A DNA stretch of 63,432 nucleotides from a virus. The notes under the pieces are model-generated. The model did not search any database, had not been told where the DNA came from, and saw only the letters and a list, made by a program, of their open reading frames with translations. Each line of letters opens with the position of its first letter. The first letter of the stretch is position 1. Positions 23,244 through 31,042 of this stretch are shown one piece after another. Position numbers and translations under genes: made by a program. The DNA lies in the IMG/VR virus record IMGVR_UViG_3300050821_014047, positions 1-63,432 of that record, one strand, 5' to 3'.

Positions 23244-24439
23244 CCTTCCCGGTTTCACACCTCAAACCCACGCCGCGTCACAAACTCGCCGCTGCGACAC
23301 CTCACGAAACTCAAGTCGCACCGTCGCAGTATCTCGCGCTTCCGTCGAAGCTGTCGATGTGGTGGAACAACGTCGACGGAGATTGTATTGCGGCGGGGGA
23401 AGCTGCCGCGAAGGCCACCACGGGCATCTTCATCACCGATGACACGGTGAAGGCGTGGGCGACCGCGAACAATGACCTGAACGGAGGGGACATCGAGTCG
23501 CTCTTGACGACAATGCAGACCGCGGGCTTTTCGCAGGACGGAAATACGTACTGCGACGGCCCACACACTGCTGTTGATTGGACCGTGCCGGCGACACTCC
23601 AAAGCGCGATCTCGCGGGGCCCTGTCAAGATCGGCGTGGCCGCTGCCCAGCTCCAGAACGTCCCTGGCATCGGTCAGGCGAATGGCTGGTTCGCGACTGG
23701 CTTTACGCCTGACCAAAACCTTGACCATGACACGGAGCTTCTCGGCTACGGCCCGATCGATTGGCTCGCTCAATGCCTGGGAATGCCCCCGCCACGAAAC
23801 GACGGACCTGGCTACGCTCTCTTCACATGGGGCACTGTCGGCATCATCGATGCCCCGAGCCTCTTGGCCATCGTGGGGGAAGCGTGGCTACGGAACCCCA
23901 CTACGGTCACCATTGGCACCTCTCCTCCCACCCCCGACTCGGTGGCTACCTTCCCGAAACCACTCTCTGACCCCGACGCAACCGCTCCTCACAGGTGGCT
24001 CATTGAACGAACAGATATGCAACTCTGCTACGCGCAGGACGGTCATCGTGTGGGGTGGGTGACCTTCAGCGATCCATTTGCCTGGAGGTTTGACACGCAA
24101 GCAGACGCGGATCGGATTATCGAGAGCCACAAGCTGCCCGACGTGCGCGCGAAGGAGGTGGAGATGATGCCTGACTACACGGTCATTCTCCCCACTGGTG
24201 CTCCACCGAAACCACTGAGGTCGTGCTCACGACCTCGGACCGGCAGCGAAGATCTCGTGAGCGCCGAGCGCGTGCGGGCCGCTCGGGACGACTTGTTGGC
24301 CTGGATGGATATTGTCGACAAGCATCCAGAGGACATGCCCGAGATTTCGGCGAAGATCGATGCCGAGTTCCGAGCATGCTGGGAAGAACTTGACGCCGCG
24401 CTCGACGAGCGAGCTAAGGAACGGGCGGCAAAGACTTGA
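23240..24439 (+). CDS. Papain-like fold protein, possible cysteine peptidase
   Basis: A 399-residue protein. WWNNVDGDCIAAGEAAAK places Cys 49 at the start of a helix, and LDHDTELLGYG places His 163 on a strand, with GPGYALFTWG after it. This Cys-His order and spacing fit a papain-like or C39-like peptidase or a related amidase. The C-terminal 150 residues are a separate domain: DRWLIER-type strands, then an acidic helical tail. Position near lysis genes suggests a cell-wall role; a virion maturation protease is an alternative. Confidence 0.55.
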   Translation: MTFPVSHLKPTPRHKLAAATPHETQVAPSQYLALPSKLSMWWNNVDGDCIAAGEAAAKATTGIFITDDTVKAWATANNDLNGGDIESLLTTMQTAGFSQDGNTYCDGPHTAVDWTVPATLQSAISRGPVKIGVAAAQLQNVPGIGQANGWFATGFTPDQNLDHDTELLGYGPIDWLAQCLGMPPPRNDGPGYALFTWGTVGIIDAPSLLAIVGEAWLRNPTTVTIGTSPPTPDSVATFPKPLSDPDATAPHRWLIERTDMQLCYAQDGHRVGWVTFSDPFAWRFDTQADADRIIESHKLPDVRAKEVEMMPDYTVILPTGAPPKPLRSCSRPRTGSEDLVSAERVRAARDDLLAWMDIVDKHPEDMPEISAKIDAEFRACWEELDAALDERAKERAAKT

Positions 24440-24442
24440 GGC

Positions 24443-24622
24443 TTACGCCTCCCCGGTTTCGTGCAGATAGTCAAAGAGGGTGTCCAGACCCTCGATTAGG
24501 TCTTTCTCCGCGCGCCCCTTAGTGTCTCCAAGGCCGTAGACGCCTGGAATTGACGGACAGTGGGCCGTCCAAACACCCTCATCCTGCCAGACAATGTAGT
24601 CGTAACTTCTTTCGCGACTCAT
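24443..24622 (-). CDS. HicB-like small protein
   Basis: A 59-residue protein on the minus strand: YDYIVWQDEGVWTAHCPSIPG, then GDTKGRAEKDLIEGLDTL. This is the HicB/UPF0150 fold pattern (strand, strand, Pro-Gly, helix). HicB proteins are antitoxins to HicA; no HicA-like gene is next to it, and there is no added DNA-binding domain. The start is supported by TATTCT ending 7 bases upstream. Confidence 0.7.
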   Translation of the reverse strand: MSRERSYDYIVWQDEGVWTAHCPSIPGVYGLGDTKGRAEKDLIEGLDTLFDYLHETGEA

Positions 24623-24629
24623 GCCCGAC

Positions 24630-24635
24630 AGAATA
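24630..24635 (-). promoter_or_regulatory. TATTCT box for 24622
   Basis: On the minus strand the box ends 7 bases before the ATG at 24622. Confidence 0.4.
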
Positions 24636-24637
24636 GG

Positions 24638-25060
24638 TCAAGGAACGAGCGCGACCACAGAAGACGGGGGCGGCTCGACCACGAGCCAGATCGACGCGAG
24701 GAGGGAGCGGTTCATGGCCATCTGCTCACACCGCTCCGTCCTGCGAGTACAGCCCATAAAACCATATAAGCCCTGCTCTCGAAGCCGATTCAGTGCCTCT
24801 CGAGCGCCATACGACCTCGCCGGAGGCATGACCTGCCACGCGCCTTGCTCGCCCAGTGCTCCATGGGCCGTTCGTTCGAATCCGCTCTCCATCCCCGCGA
24901 TTAGGATGAGCTGCGCGGCCTCTCCAGGCGCTGCGTCGGTACTCGCGACGTCGGAAGCAATCGCGCGAATCTCTCGGTCTGCGTGTCCATTTGGTACGAC
25001 ATGGGCGTGCCAGAAGATTGCGCAGAGGGCGTAGGCAAACGAGACGAGCCAGGTATTCAT
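24638..25060 (-). CDS. Lytic transglycosylase (SLT-like), exported
   Basis: A 140-residue protein. The start MNTWLVSFAYALCAIFWHA is a signal peptide or anchor, and GAGGGAGGG precedes the ATG at 25060. The core reads GMESGFERTAHGALGEQGAWQVMP, matching the SLT pattern with Glu in ESGF and GxxQ-like GAWQV. It cleaves peptidoglycan glycan strands. It lies convergent with the papain-like gene, in a small minus-strand pair with the HicB-like gene. Confidence 0.75.
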   Translation of the reverse strand: MNTWLVSFAYALCAIFWHAHVVPNGHADREIRAIASDVASTDAAPGEAAQLILIAGMESGFERTAHGALGEQGAWQVMPPARSYGAREALNRLREQGLYGFMGCTRRTERCEQMAMNRSLLASIWLVVEPPPSSVVALVP

Positions 25061-25133
25061 GGCCAGGGACCCTCCCTCGAGAGCCCGCCGCACGTCAACC
25101 CTTGACGAGCGTGCAATTCGGTACGTCCCCTTG

Positions 25134-25139
25134 TAAGCT
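25134..25139 (+). promoter_or_regulatory. TAAGCT box for second membrane-protein bank
   Basis: The box ends 7 bases before ATG 25147. TTGACG occurs at 25102 but is 26 bases away, so the -35 is uncertain. This promoter would drive the run 25147-28099. Confidence 0.45.
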
Positions 25140-25146
25140 CCCCTCC

Positions 25147-25533
25147 ATGGCGTCCAGGCACCACAAAGCTCGTGTCGAAGCTGCGCGTAGAGCGGGGTGG
25201 CGGGTCGAGCACGCTGGTAGCTGGAGCCGCTTTCGACGCGATCCGTTTCGTCGAACGTCCAAAGGGACGATCTACAAAGTCATCGACCCTCGCGGTCGAA
25301 CGCGCAAGAGCGGCTTCAAGTACCGCGAGACCGCCGAGCTTGCGATGATCGGGATGTACGAACGGAGCCTCGGTGCACGCGAGAACCCTGTCAAAGACTC
25401 AAGCGTCGCTCTCGGGGGCGCAGCGGTCCTCGCTGTCGCCGGGGCTGTCGTGTTTCTCATCGTTCAGAGCAAGACCGCACAGCAGACAGCGGCGCTCCAG
25501 GCCGCGCAATCGCAGGGAGTGCCGATTCCATGA
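25147..25533 (+). CDS. Membrane protein, RxNPL family, with basic N-terminal domain
   Basis: A 128-residue protein. Residues 1-75 are strongly basic (MASRHHKARVEAARRAGWRVEHA) and may bind nucleic acid; RENPVKDSS precedes the span (GGAAVLAVAGAVVFLIV, about 88-106); a Gln/Ala tail follows. It heads the second bank of small membrane proteins. Confidence 0.75.
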   Translation: MASRHHKARVEAARRAGWRVEHAGSWSRFRRDPFRRTSKGTIYKVIDPRGRTRKSGFKYRETAELAMIGMYERSLGARENPVKDSSVALGGAAVLAVAGAVVFLIVQSKTAQQTAALQAAQSQGVPIP

Positions 25534-25688
25534 CCACGGAGGAGACCGTCATCCTCGGCGTCTTCGGCGTGCTCGTCGTCGGACTCTTCGGCTACGCTCT
25601 CTACGCCAAGAGCTCTCCCGCACCCGCTGCGCAGGCTCCCGCTACTCCCTCCACAGACGCAGAACCTCCTTTCGTCCCCGGTTTCTAA
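25530..25688 (+). CDS. Small single-span membrane protein, 52 residues
   Basis: MTTEETVILGVFGVLVVGLFGYALY then a Pro/Ala tail. The acidic TEE before the span matches LAEEE at 6685 and STEEW at 26647. The ATG overlaps the previous stop. Confidence 0.7.
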   Translation: MTTEETVILGVFGVLVVGLFGYALYAKSSPAPAAQAPATPSTDAEPPFVPGF

Positions 25689-25702
25689 CCAAGGATCTCA
25701 GC

Positions 25703-26119
25703 ATGGCCCGTCGACATTCCAGAAGGCGTCACTCCTCGCGGCATCACATGTCGGCCGCGGCACGGCACCACGCCATCGCGCACGCGGGCAAGAAGCCCTG
25801 GACGACCGAAGAGAAGGTCATCGCAGGAGGCTTCGCCGCCGTCGCTATCGGCGTGCTCGGCTACATCCTTCTGGCCCCCGGCGTGGCGAGTGCTTCGACG
25901 AGCTCGAGCTCGGCTCTGCCGGGTGGGTCCGGAGGTTCGGGCGGTAGCGGCGGCTCGGGCGGCGGAAGTTCAGGCGGCGGATCTTCGGGAGGGGGTGGCG
26001 GCGGAGGTGGCACGTCCGTAACGGGCGGCCCCTTCTCGACCGACCTCGGCCCGGGCGGCTCGAACACCAACCTTGGCCCGGCAAACACGTCGACGGGCGA
26101 CATCGGAGATGGAGGCTGA
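25703..26119 (+). CDS. Membrane protein with basic head and polyglycine tail
   Basis: A 138-residue protein: a His/Arg-rich head (MARRHSRRRHSSRHHMS), TTEEK, a span at about 38-58, and then a long Gly/Ser tail including a run of eight Gly. An ideal flexible linker follows the membrane, so the C-terminus may be a spacer in the particle. AAGGA precedes the ATG. Confidence 0.75.
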   Translation: MARRHSRRRHSSRHHMSAAARHHAIAHAGKKPWTTEEKVIAGGFAAVAIGVLGYILLAPGVASASTSSSSALPGGSGGSGGSGGSGGGSSGGGSSGGGGGGGGTSVTGGPFSTDLGPGGSNTNLGPANTSTGDIGDGG

Positions 26120-26122
26120 GCC

Positions 26123-26404
26123 ATGGCGAAGAAGAACAGCAACACGAAGACTGTCCTGGCTGTAGCCGGCGCTGTCGGGTGCGCTGGTCTGGCCTACTGG
26201 CTGTGGAGCTCGAGCCAGACAGCCGCAGCGGCGCCCGCCTCAACGACCTCGCTCGCGCAGTCGATGACACTGCCCAACCCAAACCAGAACTCACTTCCTG
26301 CCGCGTCGACGACGGGGACGACTACGCCGGCCACTCCTCCGTCGGCGGCGGTCCCGACGCCGGTTCTTCAGAGCGGTGGTGAGGGAGGATTCTCGTTCGC
26401 ATGA
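26123..26404 (+). CDS. Small single-span membrane protein
   Basis: A 93-residue protein with MAKKNSNTK, a span (TVLAVAGAVGCAGLAYWLW), and a Ser/Thr/Pro-rich tail. GGAGG lies before the ATG. Confidence 0.7.
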   Translation: MAKKNSNTKTVLAVAGAVGCAGLAYWLWSSSQTAAAAPASTTSLAQSMTLPNPNQNSLPAASTTGTTTPATPPSAAVPTPVLQSGGEGGFSFA

Positions 26405-26646
26405 AGCGATTCAAGAAACGTAACCCGCTCACCTCGACCGAGGACGGCCTTCTCGGTATCGCGGCCATCGGCATCATGGCGCTCGTCGGGTACGCGATCT
26501 ATTCGAAGCAGGCGCAAGCCTCTTCGGGTGCCGTCGCCCCACCAAATCCGCTTATCAACCAGCTCCAGAGCTCCGCGACGACGGCTGCCGCAGGGGGGTT
26601 CAATCAGGGGGCTTCACCGTACGCACCTTCAGGGACCACAGGCTAA
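26401..26646 (+). CDS. Small single-span membrane protein, RxNPL family
   Basis: An 81-residue protein: MKRFKKRNPLTSTEDGLLGI, span, YSKQAQASS and a low-complexity tail. The Asn-Pro-Leu and following acidic residue match the genes at 4822 and 5400. Confidence 0.8.
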   Translation: MKRFKKRNPLTSTEDGLLGIAAIGIMALVGYAIYSKQAQASSGAVAPPNPLINQLQSSATTAAAGGFNQGASPYAPSGTTG

Positions 26647-26979
26647 ATGAGACGCAACCCTGCGGGTCCCCTTGGCCTCTCGACGGAAGAGTGGCTCCTC
26701 GTCGGTGTTGGCGGGGTGGTCGTAGGGGCCATCGTCTGGGCGGTCTACAACGTCCAGGAAGCCGCCCAAAACGCTGCCGACTCGGCAGGTGGAGCAGGCA
26801 CCGCGGCGCAGGCGGCAGCCGACCAGGCGTCCGCAGCGGCCGACCAAGTGGGAGAGCAGCTCTACCAGGTCCAGCAGACCGGTCAGGACGTACAGGGGCA
26901 AATTGCCTCAGCTCAAGGGCAAGCAGCTCCCGCGACGAACCTCGCGCAGCGGGTCGAGAACTGGTGGGATAGTCTATGA
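26647..26979 (+). CDS. Membrane protein, RxNP family, with helical tail
   Basis: A 110-residue protein: MRRNPAGPLGLSTEEW, a span at about 17-35, then an Ala/Gln-rich helix of about 60 residues that could form a coiled coil (NAADSAGGAG, AAADQVGEQLYQV) ending in NWWDSL. It starts directly after the previous stop. Confidence 0.75.
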   Translation: MRRNPAGPLGLSTEEWLLVGVGGVVVGAIVWAVYNVQEAAQNAADSAGGAGTAAQAAADQASAAADQVGEQLYQVQQTGQDVQGQIASAQGQAAPATNLAQRVENWWDSL

Positions 26980-27209
26980 GCGCCGGATTCGCCGTCTCGC
27001 TCGGGTCGCTGGGTGCCGTCCTCGGCATTACGGCGGCTGTCATCTCGACTGGCAGCGACGGACGCAAGGTCGCTCAGATCGCTGGCCTAACGCTCGCTGG
27101 CGTCGGCCTGGGGCTCTTCCTCGACCCGGATGGGGGAGCGGGCGAGACGACCGCTGGGCTCGCTGCAGGCGCACTGGGGACCGGTATCGCGGTGTTCGGG
27201 GGCCAATGA
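26976..27209 (+). CDS. Hydrophobic protein with Gly-zipper spans
   Basis: A 77-residue protein with two or three Gly/Ala-rich hydrophobic stretches (GFAVSLGSLGAVLGITAAVI, AGLTLAGVGLGLFL, AGALGTGIAVFGG) and no basic head. It may span the membrane twice or insert as a hairpin. Confidence 0.65.
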   Translation: MSAGFAVSLGSLGAVLGITAAVISTGSDGRKVAQIAGLTLAGVGLGLFLDPDGGAGETTAGLAAGALGTGIAVFGGQ

Positions 27210-27460
27210 GCGCCAAGACGCGCATCTACGGCAAGGGAGCCTCTGATCTGGCCGTAGTCGGTCTGACCGCAGGCTTGGCCGTGTGCGTCGGCTACATCGT
27301 GTACAGCTACCGACAAGCTACTGCGTTGCAGGCTCAAGCCGACGCCTACAGCTCGCAAGCCCAACAGACCCAACAGACGATCCTGCAAGGCCTCCAAACC
27401 CCAAGCGTTCCAAGCGCTCCCCCCGATTTCGGGCCTTTATACCCCGGTGGCTACACATGA
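27206..27460 (+). CDS. Small single-span membrane protein
   Basis: An 84-residue protein: basic MSAKTRIYGKGASD, a span, then a Gln-rich helical segment (QQTQQTILQGLQT) and a Pro-rich end. It overlaps genes on both sides by four bases. Confidence 0.7.
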   Translation: MSAKTRIYGKGASDLAVVGLTAGLAVCVGYIVYSYRQATALQAQADAYSSQAQQTQQTILQGLQTPSVPSAPPDFGPLYPGGYT

Positions 27461-27642
27461 ACAAGGCTCGCCGTCGCCTCCAGAAGGCTCGTAGACGTGC
27501 CAGGCGACTCGTAAACTTCTTTCTTCTCAACACATGGAAACCGATGTGGGATCACATGATAACAGCGCCACCAAGAGGCGGTAGCTTGATCATTACGGCC
27601 ATCGATCGTCAACCTGGCGTACTGAGTGTGGCGCAGCCATGA
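27457..27642 (+). CDS. Small basic protein
   Basis: A 61-residue protein opening MNKARRRLQKARRRARRLVNFF, a strongly basic amphipathic helix followed by an amphipathic or membrane-touching segment. It could bind nucleic acid at the membrane surface. Confidence 0.6.
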   Translation: MNKARRRLQKARRRARRLVNFFLLNTWKPMWDHMITAPPRGGSLIITAIDRQPGVLSVAQP

Positions 27643-27884
27643 CCTGCGCCTGTTCCTACCGCGCGGGCGACCGAGTCAAGGTCGTGATGGGGGTCATGGG
27701 CTCGAGGACGGTGTACGGCACCGTCCGCGATTGGCCTGAGGAACGGTGTCATTTCGTCCAGTGGGATGGCGCCGGCGGCTCTACGGGGCTCCCAAACCTG
27801 AACGTTGAGCGCGTCGACCACGACACGTTTTACGACGGCGTACTCACGTGGGACATCTGCCGCGTGTCGGAGATCCAGGCATGA
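27639..27884 (+). CDS. Small beta-barrel-like protein
   Basis: An 81-residue protein. CACSYRAGDRVKVVMGVMGSRTVYGTVRDW...CHFVQWDG has the strand pattern of an SH3/KOW-like barrel. It is the only clearly soluble protein in this run. Confidence 0.55.
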   Translation: MTCACSYRAGDRVKVVMGVMGSRTVYGTVRDWPEERCHFVQWDGAGGSTGLPNLNVERVDHDTFYDGVLTWDICRVSEIQA

Positions 27885-28099
27885 CCGCCCCCCTCACGCT
27901 CGTCCCGGCCGGGCTCGCAGGAGCTGCGGCCTACGCCTACGAAGGCGGCAGGACCGACGAGGAGGCCTTGGTGCTCATCGGAGGCGCCTCGGCGGTGGGA
28001 CTCGGCGTGTCGCTCATGGCCGTCGAGCAGAACTACGTTTGGGGCGGCCTGCTCGCTGCGGTGGGCGCGTACGTGGCGTATTCGACCATGCGAAGGTAG
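27881..28099 (+). CDS. Small hydrophobic protein
   Basis: A 72-residue protein with TDEEAL followed by GGASAVGLGVSLM and a second stretch GGLLAAVGAYVAY; two spans are likely. It ends the second bank. A palindrome ACTCCGGAGT at 28134-28143 lies between it and the convergent gene. Confidence 0.6.
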   Translation: MTAPLTLVPAGLAGAAAYAYEGGRTDEEALVLIGGASAVGLGVSLMAVEQNYVWGGLLAAVGAYVAYSTMRR

Positions 28100-28144
28100 C
28101 CGCGCTGCCGGGCGGGCGCGGGCTGGCGCTTGTACTCCGGAGTG

Positions 28145-28333
28145 TTATGGGCCGTCCGCCGCTGCAGGCGTGCTCGCCGGAAGCGATGCCTGAAGGTCCG
28201 CGATCTGCTGCGCGCTCTTGCCGGCCGCGTACAGCAAGTACCCCAACGTTCCGGCCACGAAGAGACTTGCGCCCGCGAGCCAGAGAGACTGTTCGTTGTT
28301 GAACGTCGTAATCGGGTTTCGCCTGCGCCTCAT
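28145..28333 (-). CDS. Small single-span membrane protein, RxNPI family, minus strand
   Basis: A 62-residue protein: MRRRRNPITTFNNEQS, a span (LWLAGASLFVAGTLGYLLY), then a short tail. It has the same layout as the plus-strand family but sits at the end of the minus-strand operon, showing that the family is spread over both strands. Confidence 0.75.
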   Translation of the reverse strand: MRRRRNPITTFNNEQSLWLAGASLFVAGTLGYLLYAAGKSAQQIADLQASLPASTPAAADGP

Positions 28334-28578
28334 GGATCGACCTTATCACGGCCTTCTTTCAAGATCTCTTCGACCTTCGCCGCCGTAAACTTGTCCCCCG
28401 AGCCGCGTCGCTCAGGCTTCGTAGGCGCTTCGCTCTCGAGGAACGTCCCCATCTCGATCCGGTCCAGTCGCTGTGTGAGCACTTCCAGGAGCTCCCACAG
28501 CGCTGGAGAAACGCTCGTGTCCAGCCGGAGGCGGTTCAGAAGATCGACGGTCTGGGCTCGAAGGGCTTCTCGGTCCAC
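28330..28578 (-). CDS. Small soluble helical protein, GTG start
   Basis: An 82-residue protein: LRAQTVDLLNRLRLD...WELLEVLTQRLDRIE, then FTAAKVEEILKEGRD. GTG 28578 is supported by TAGGCT ending six bases upstream on this strand. Its stop overlaps the start of the membrane gene. Confidence 0.6.
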   Translation of the reverse strand: MDREALRAQTVDLLNRLRLDTSVSPALWELLEVLTQRLDRIEMGTFLESEAPTKPERRGSGDKFTAAKVEEILKEGRDKVDP

Positions 28579-28584
28579 ACCGTA

Positions 28585-28590
28585 AGCCTA
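28585..28590 (-). promoter_or_regulatory. TAGGCT box for 28578
   Basis: On the minus strand the box ends six bases before the GTG at 28578, another leaderless arrangement. Confidence 0.45.
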
Positions 28591-28848
28591 ACAGGCCTTC
28601 GCACGCTCGCCCTGCGCGCAGGAACACTTCTCCGCAGCCTCGCCGCACTCCGGGCACCACGTCTCGTGCAGTACCGTGTAGAGCGCCACGCGAGTCTCTG
28701 GCTGGAGACCCCGCATCACCGCGCCGTAGTAGAGCTCAGGCTTCATCTTCGCCGACGCGTGACAGAACCACCACACGAACGTCCCGATGAGCGCCGTCCA
28801 AGACATCATCGCGACGAGAGCAGCGAGAAAGACCTCGGCGAAGGTCAC
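28588..28848 (-). CDS. Membrane protein with C-terminal cysteine site
   Basis: An 86-residue protein. A span lies at about 3-30 (VFLAALVAMMSWTALIGTFVWWF); the C-terminus has WCPECGEAAEKCSC, a zinc-ribbon-like group. Its start overlaps the previous stop. Confidence 0.6.
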   Translation of the reverse strand: MTFAEVFLAALVAMMSWTALIGTFVWWFCHASAKMKPELYYGAVMRGLQPETRVALYTVLHETWCPECGEAAEKCSCAQGERAKAC

Positions 28849-29039
28849 GGCAACTTCCCCGCAAAGCGTAGCTTGAGAATCTCTCGCTCCTTCGGAGTCA
28901 ACGTCGAGAGGATGCGCTCAATGCGACGCTTTGACTCCCGGCTGGCGTCGATGATGTCCGAGGATGGAGGCTGCACCTGTTGGTGCTCCACACATACCCC
29001 GCCGGGCGACTGCTCGCAGGCCGAGCACGCAGCGCTCAC
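28845..29039 (-). CDS. Small protein with sigma-region-4-like segment
   Basis: A 64-residue protein starting at GTG 29039 (GTGA overlap). The C-terminus KRRIERILSTLTPKEREIL is the first half of a sigma-70 region 4 / LuxR-type helix-turn-helix, but the protein stops ten residues later without the recognition helix. It may bind core polymerase or a regulator, or be a remnant. ATG 29114 gives a longer frame that overlaps the upstream gene. Confidence 0.5.
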   Translation of the reverse strand: MSAACSACEQSPGGVCVEHQQVQPPSSDIIDASRESKRRIERILSTLTPKEREILKLRFAGKLP

Positions 29040-29410
29040 GCGACCTCCGCGGCAGCTCTCTCTGGCGACGCCGTCACCTGATTCGCTCGAGCCACCGCTA
29101 CGGCACGGATCCATGAGCCCAGGTGCTGCTGGTCCTGCATCGCAGCTCGGCGCACGCGCCGGTAGTCCGCAGGTCGAAGCCGAAGGCTCGCAGGCTCACC
29201 ATCGCCCTTCGACGTCTCGAAACGAAGCGTAGGTGTCGGGATACCCTCTTCGGTCATAGCGAGACGCAGCAAGACCGCTTCGCGGATCCAGACGGTCACA
29301 ATCTCTCCCTCTTTTGCCGCGGCGGCACGCACGGTCTGAAGGTCCCGACGGGGGAACCGGATGCAGATGGGGAAGATCGGCGAAGCCTTGGTCGCTGGTT
29401 TCTTAGCCAC
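29036..29410 (-). CDS. Tandem ribbon-helix-helix-like DNA-binding protein
   Basis: A 124-residue protein with two similar units: IRFPRRDLQTVRAAAAKEGE...WIREAVLLR (about 17-51) and LRLRPADYRRVRRAAMQDQQ...WIRAVAVAR (about 76-108). Each has a beta strand then two helices, as in Arc/MetJ-type ribbon-helix-helix domains, so a single chain could form the two-chain fold. Probable transcriptional regulator of this operon. Confidence 0.6.
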   Translation of the reverse strand: MAKKPATKASPIFPICIRFPRRDLQTVRAAAAKEGEIVTVWIREAVLLRLAMTEEGIPTPTLRFETSKGDGEPASLRLRPADYRRVRRAAMQDQQHLGSWIRAVAVARANQVTASPERAAAEVA

Positions 29411-29466
29411 GGATCGGAAGCCTACGATGCTCGCGAACGTATTGCAACGGACCTCGGTTCATCACG

Positions 29467-29676
29467 TTACAGGCCACGCATCCTACGGTCCATCACCTCT
29501 CGCTCAAGACGCTTGATCGCGCAGCTGTGTTGGTAGATGGATTCGAGGAGCCTGCAGGTTCGACAGCGTAGGGTCTCGATGTTTGTCGACCTTGCCGCCC
29601 TCGTAAGTGGTCCGACCTTGCGCGATCGACCACACCGCGGACACCGAACCTTCACGGCCACGGGGCTGCCAGTCAT
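29467..29676 (-). CDS. Small zinc-ribbon protein
   Basis: A 69-residue basic protein: VRCPRCGRSRKVG and TLRCRTCRLLESI give a four-cysteine ribbon. ATG 29676 overlaps the previous TGA. Confidence 0.55.
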   Translation of the reverse strand: MTGSPVAVKVRCPRCGRSRKVGPLTRAARSTNIETLRCRTCRLLESIYQHSCAIKRLEREVMDRRMRGL

Positions 29677-29990
29677 ACAAACGGCCCCGCGTACGTCGCT
29701 CGCTCGAGATCTTCCGGGTAGAAGCGATCGAGACCACTTCGAAGACGTGGTGGTTGTGCGAGAGCTACCTGACGGTGAGCCTGGGCGATATACCTGAAGT
29801 TGTCGCTCCCGACGCTCAAGATCTCCCAACGTCGACCATCCAAGAGAAATTGCACCGGCACGCCCAGCCGAACCCATGCTGGAAACGACTTTCTCTGATA
29901 CCCGCACTTCGGACAAGGCTCTTCGCGGTCTTTGAGCAGATGCCCGTCGCGCGTCAGGCGCTCCGGATCCATGTAGCGTCCGAGGGTCAT
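29673..29990 (-). CDS. Small hypothetical protein with CxxC
   Basis: A 105-residue protein: CPKCGYQRKSF, then strands VPVQFLLDGRRWEILSVGSDNFRYIA. It resembles a zinc finger followed by a small beta domain. Overlaps genes on both sides by four bases. Confidence 0.55.
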   Translation of the reverse strand: MTLGRYMDPERLTRDGHLLKDREEPCPKCGYQRKSFPAWVRLGVPVQFLLDGRRWEILSVGSDNFRYIAQAHRQVALAQPPRLRSGLDRFYPEDLERATYAGPFV

Positions 29991-30316
29991 TCCTGCCTCG
30001 CTACCCGCGATCGTAGGTCTCGCAACGCAACGGCTTTGTTCTTGAGCGTCGACCGCTCATCTTCAGACACTGCGCCGAGACCCGTCGGTTTGTGATAGAT
30101 CTCGACCCTGGTACCCGGCCCGATGACGATGCGAAGGTCCTCGAGACGGAGGACCTCGCTCCAGTCTACTTTCGTCGCGTCCTCAGCCGCTAGCAGAGCG
30201 TACGCTGCCGAGGCCGCGTCTCGGACCGTACTGTCGAGGGCTCCGTTGACGGAGTCGTGCAAGTCTCTCAGTGCGACGATCAGCTGCTCTCGAGTGGGGC
30301 GGGTCACTTCACTCAC
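29987..30316 (-). CDS. Hypothetical helical protein, GTG start
   Basis: A 109-residue protein starting VSEVTRPTREQLIVALRDLHD. GTG 30316 overlaps the previous stop. The C-terminal part (STLKNKAVALRDLRSRVA) is helical. Family unknown. Confidence 0.55.
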   Translation of the reverse strand: MSEVTRPTREQLIVALRDLHDSVNGALDSTVRDAASAAYALLAAEDATKVDWSEVLRLEDLRIVIGPGTRVEIYHKPTGLGAVSEDERSTLKNKAVALRDLRSRVARQE

Positions 30317-30735
30317 GGTAGCTCCCGTTCGATGTCTTCGGCGATGAGCTTGCGAATCGTGTACGTGCATGCCGAAGATGGGGGCCCGTTGCGGAGGTAC
30401 TCAAGGATGCGAGCACGCTCGGACTTGTCCGCAGATTTCCATAGGTCCCCGCAGGTTGGGCAGGGAACACTGAGATCTCCTGGGAGGCCTTCAAGAAACG
30501 CATCTGTCTCTGACCCCAGATCGCCCCCAGAGTGTCCTCGCCAGCGACGAAGTAAAGCTGTCGCTTGCATCAGTCTCGTCAAATCGACGATCGCTCGCGT
30601 ACTTCGTTCGAGCTCGCCTCGAACCTCGGCCGCAATCTCACTGACAACCTGAGCGCACAAGGCCGTATGTTCGGCCCTCGGTTTCTCGTCTGGAATCGCT
30701 CCGCCACACACCTTGCACGAAATCATCCACGCCAC
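30313..30735 (-). CDS. Hypothetical zinc protein
   Basis: A 140-residue protein with CKVCGGAIPDE at the start and CPTCGDLWKSADK later, separated by a long helix (RGELERSTRAIVDLTRLMQATAL). GTG 30735 is the start. It is transcribed away from the gene at 30786. Confidence 0.55.
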   Translation of the reverse strand: MAWMISCKVCGGAIPDEKPRAEHTALCAQVVSEIAAEVRGELERSTRAIVDLTRLMQATALLRRWRGHSGGDLGSETDAFLEGLPGDLSVPCPTCGDLWKSADKSERARILEYLRNGPPSSACTYTIRKLIAEDIERELP

Positions 30736-30773
30736 TCTACCTGTCTACGTACGTATTGCAACAAGTCTCATGT

Positions 30774-30779
30774 TACATT
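30774..30779 (+). promoter_or_regulatory. TACATT box for 30786
   Basis: The box ends six bases before ATG 30786. CGTATTGCA at 30752-30760 lies just upstream. Confidence 0.4.
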
Positions 30780-30785
30780 TGGACG

Positions 30786-31022
30786 ATGCACTGGCTCACC
30801 ATCGACGAGGAAGACGTGCTTCTCGAAATTTCCTCTGCCTACCCCCACGCCGATCACGAAGACGTGTCGCCTTACACGCATCCCGACGACGTCTGCGATC
30901 GTCTTGTCGCTCGAGGCCTCGCTCGCGAGACCCCGTGCCCGACTGATCCAGATGCCATCCACATGGAGATTACGGACACCGGCCGCCTCCTGCTCAGGCT
31001 GGCGGGGGCGGTGAGGGAGTGA
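30786..31022 (+). CDS. Small winged-helix-like protein
   Basis: A 78-residue protein: TIDEEDVLLEISSAYPHA, DDVCDRLVARGLA, then MEITDTGRLLLRLAG. The last segment is the wing-and-helix pattern of small winged-helix proteins (T-x-x-G-R-x-L-L-L). It is the only plus-strand gene in the minus block and may regulate it. Confidence 0.55.
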   Translation: MHWLTIDEEDVLLEISSAYPHADHEDVSPYTHPDDVCDRLVARGLARETPCPTDPDAIHMEITDTGRLLLRLAGAVRE

Positions 31023-31042
31023 AGGGCTGTGTAGAGCTTTGG

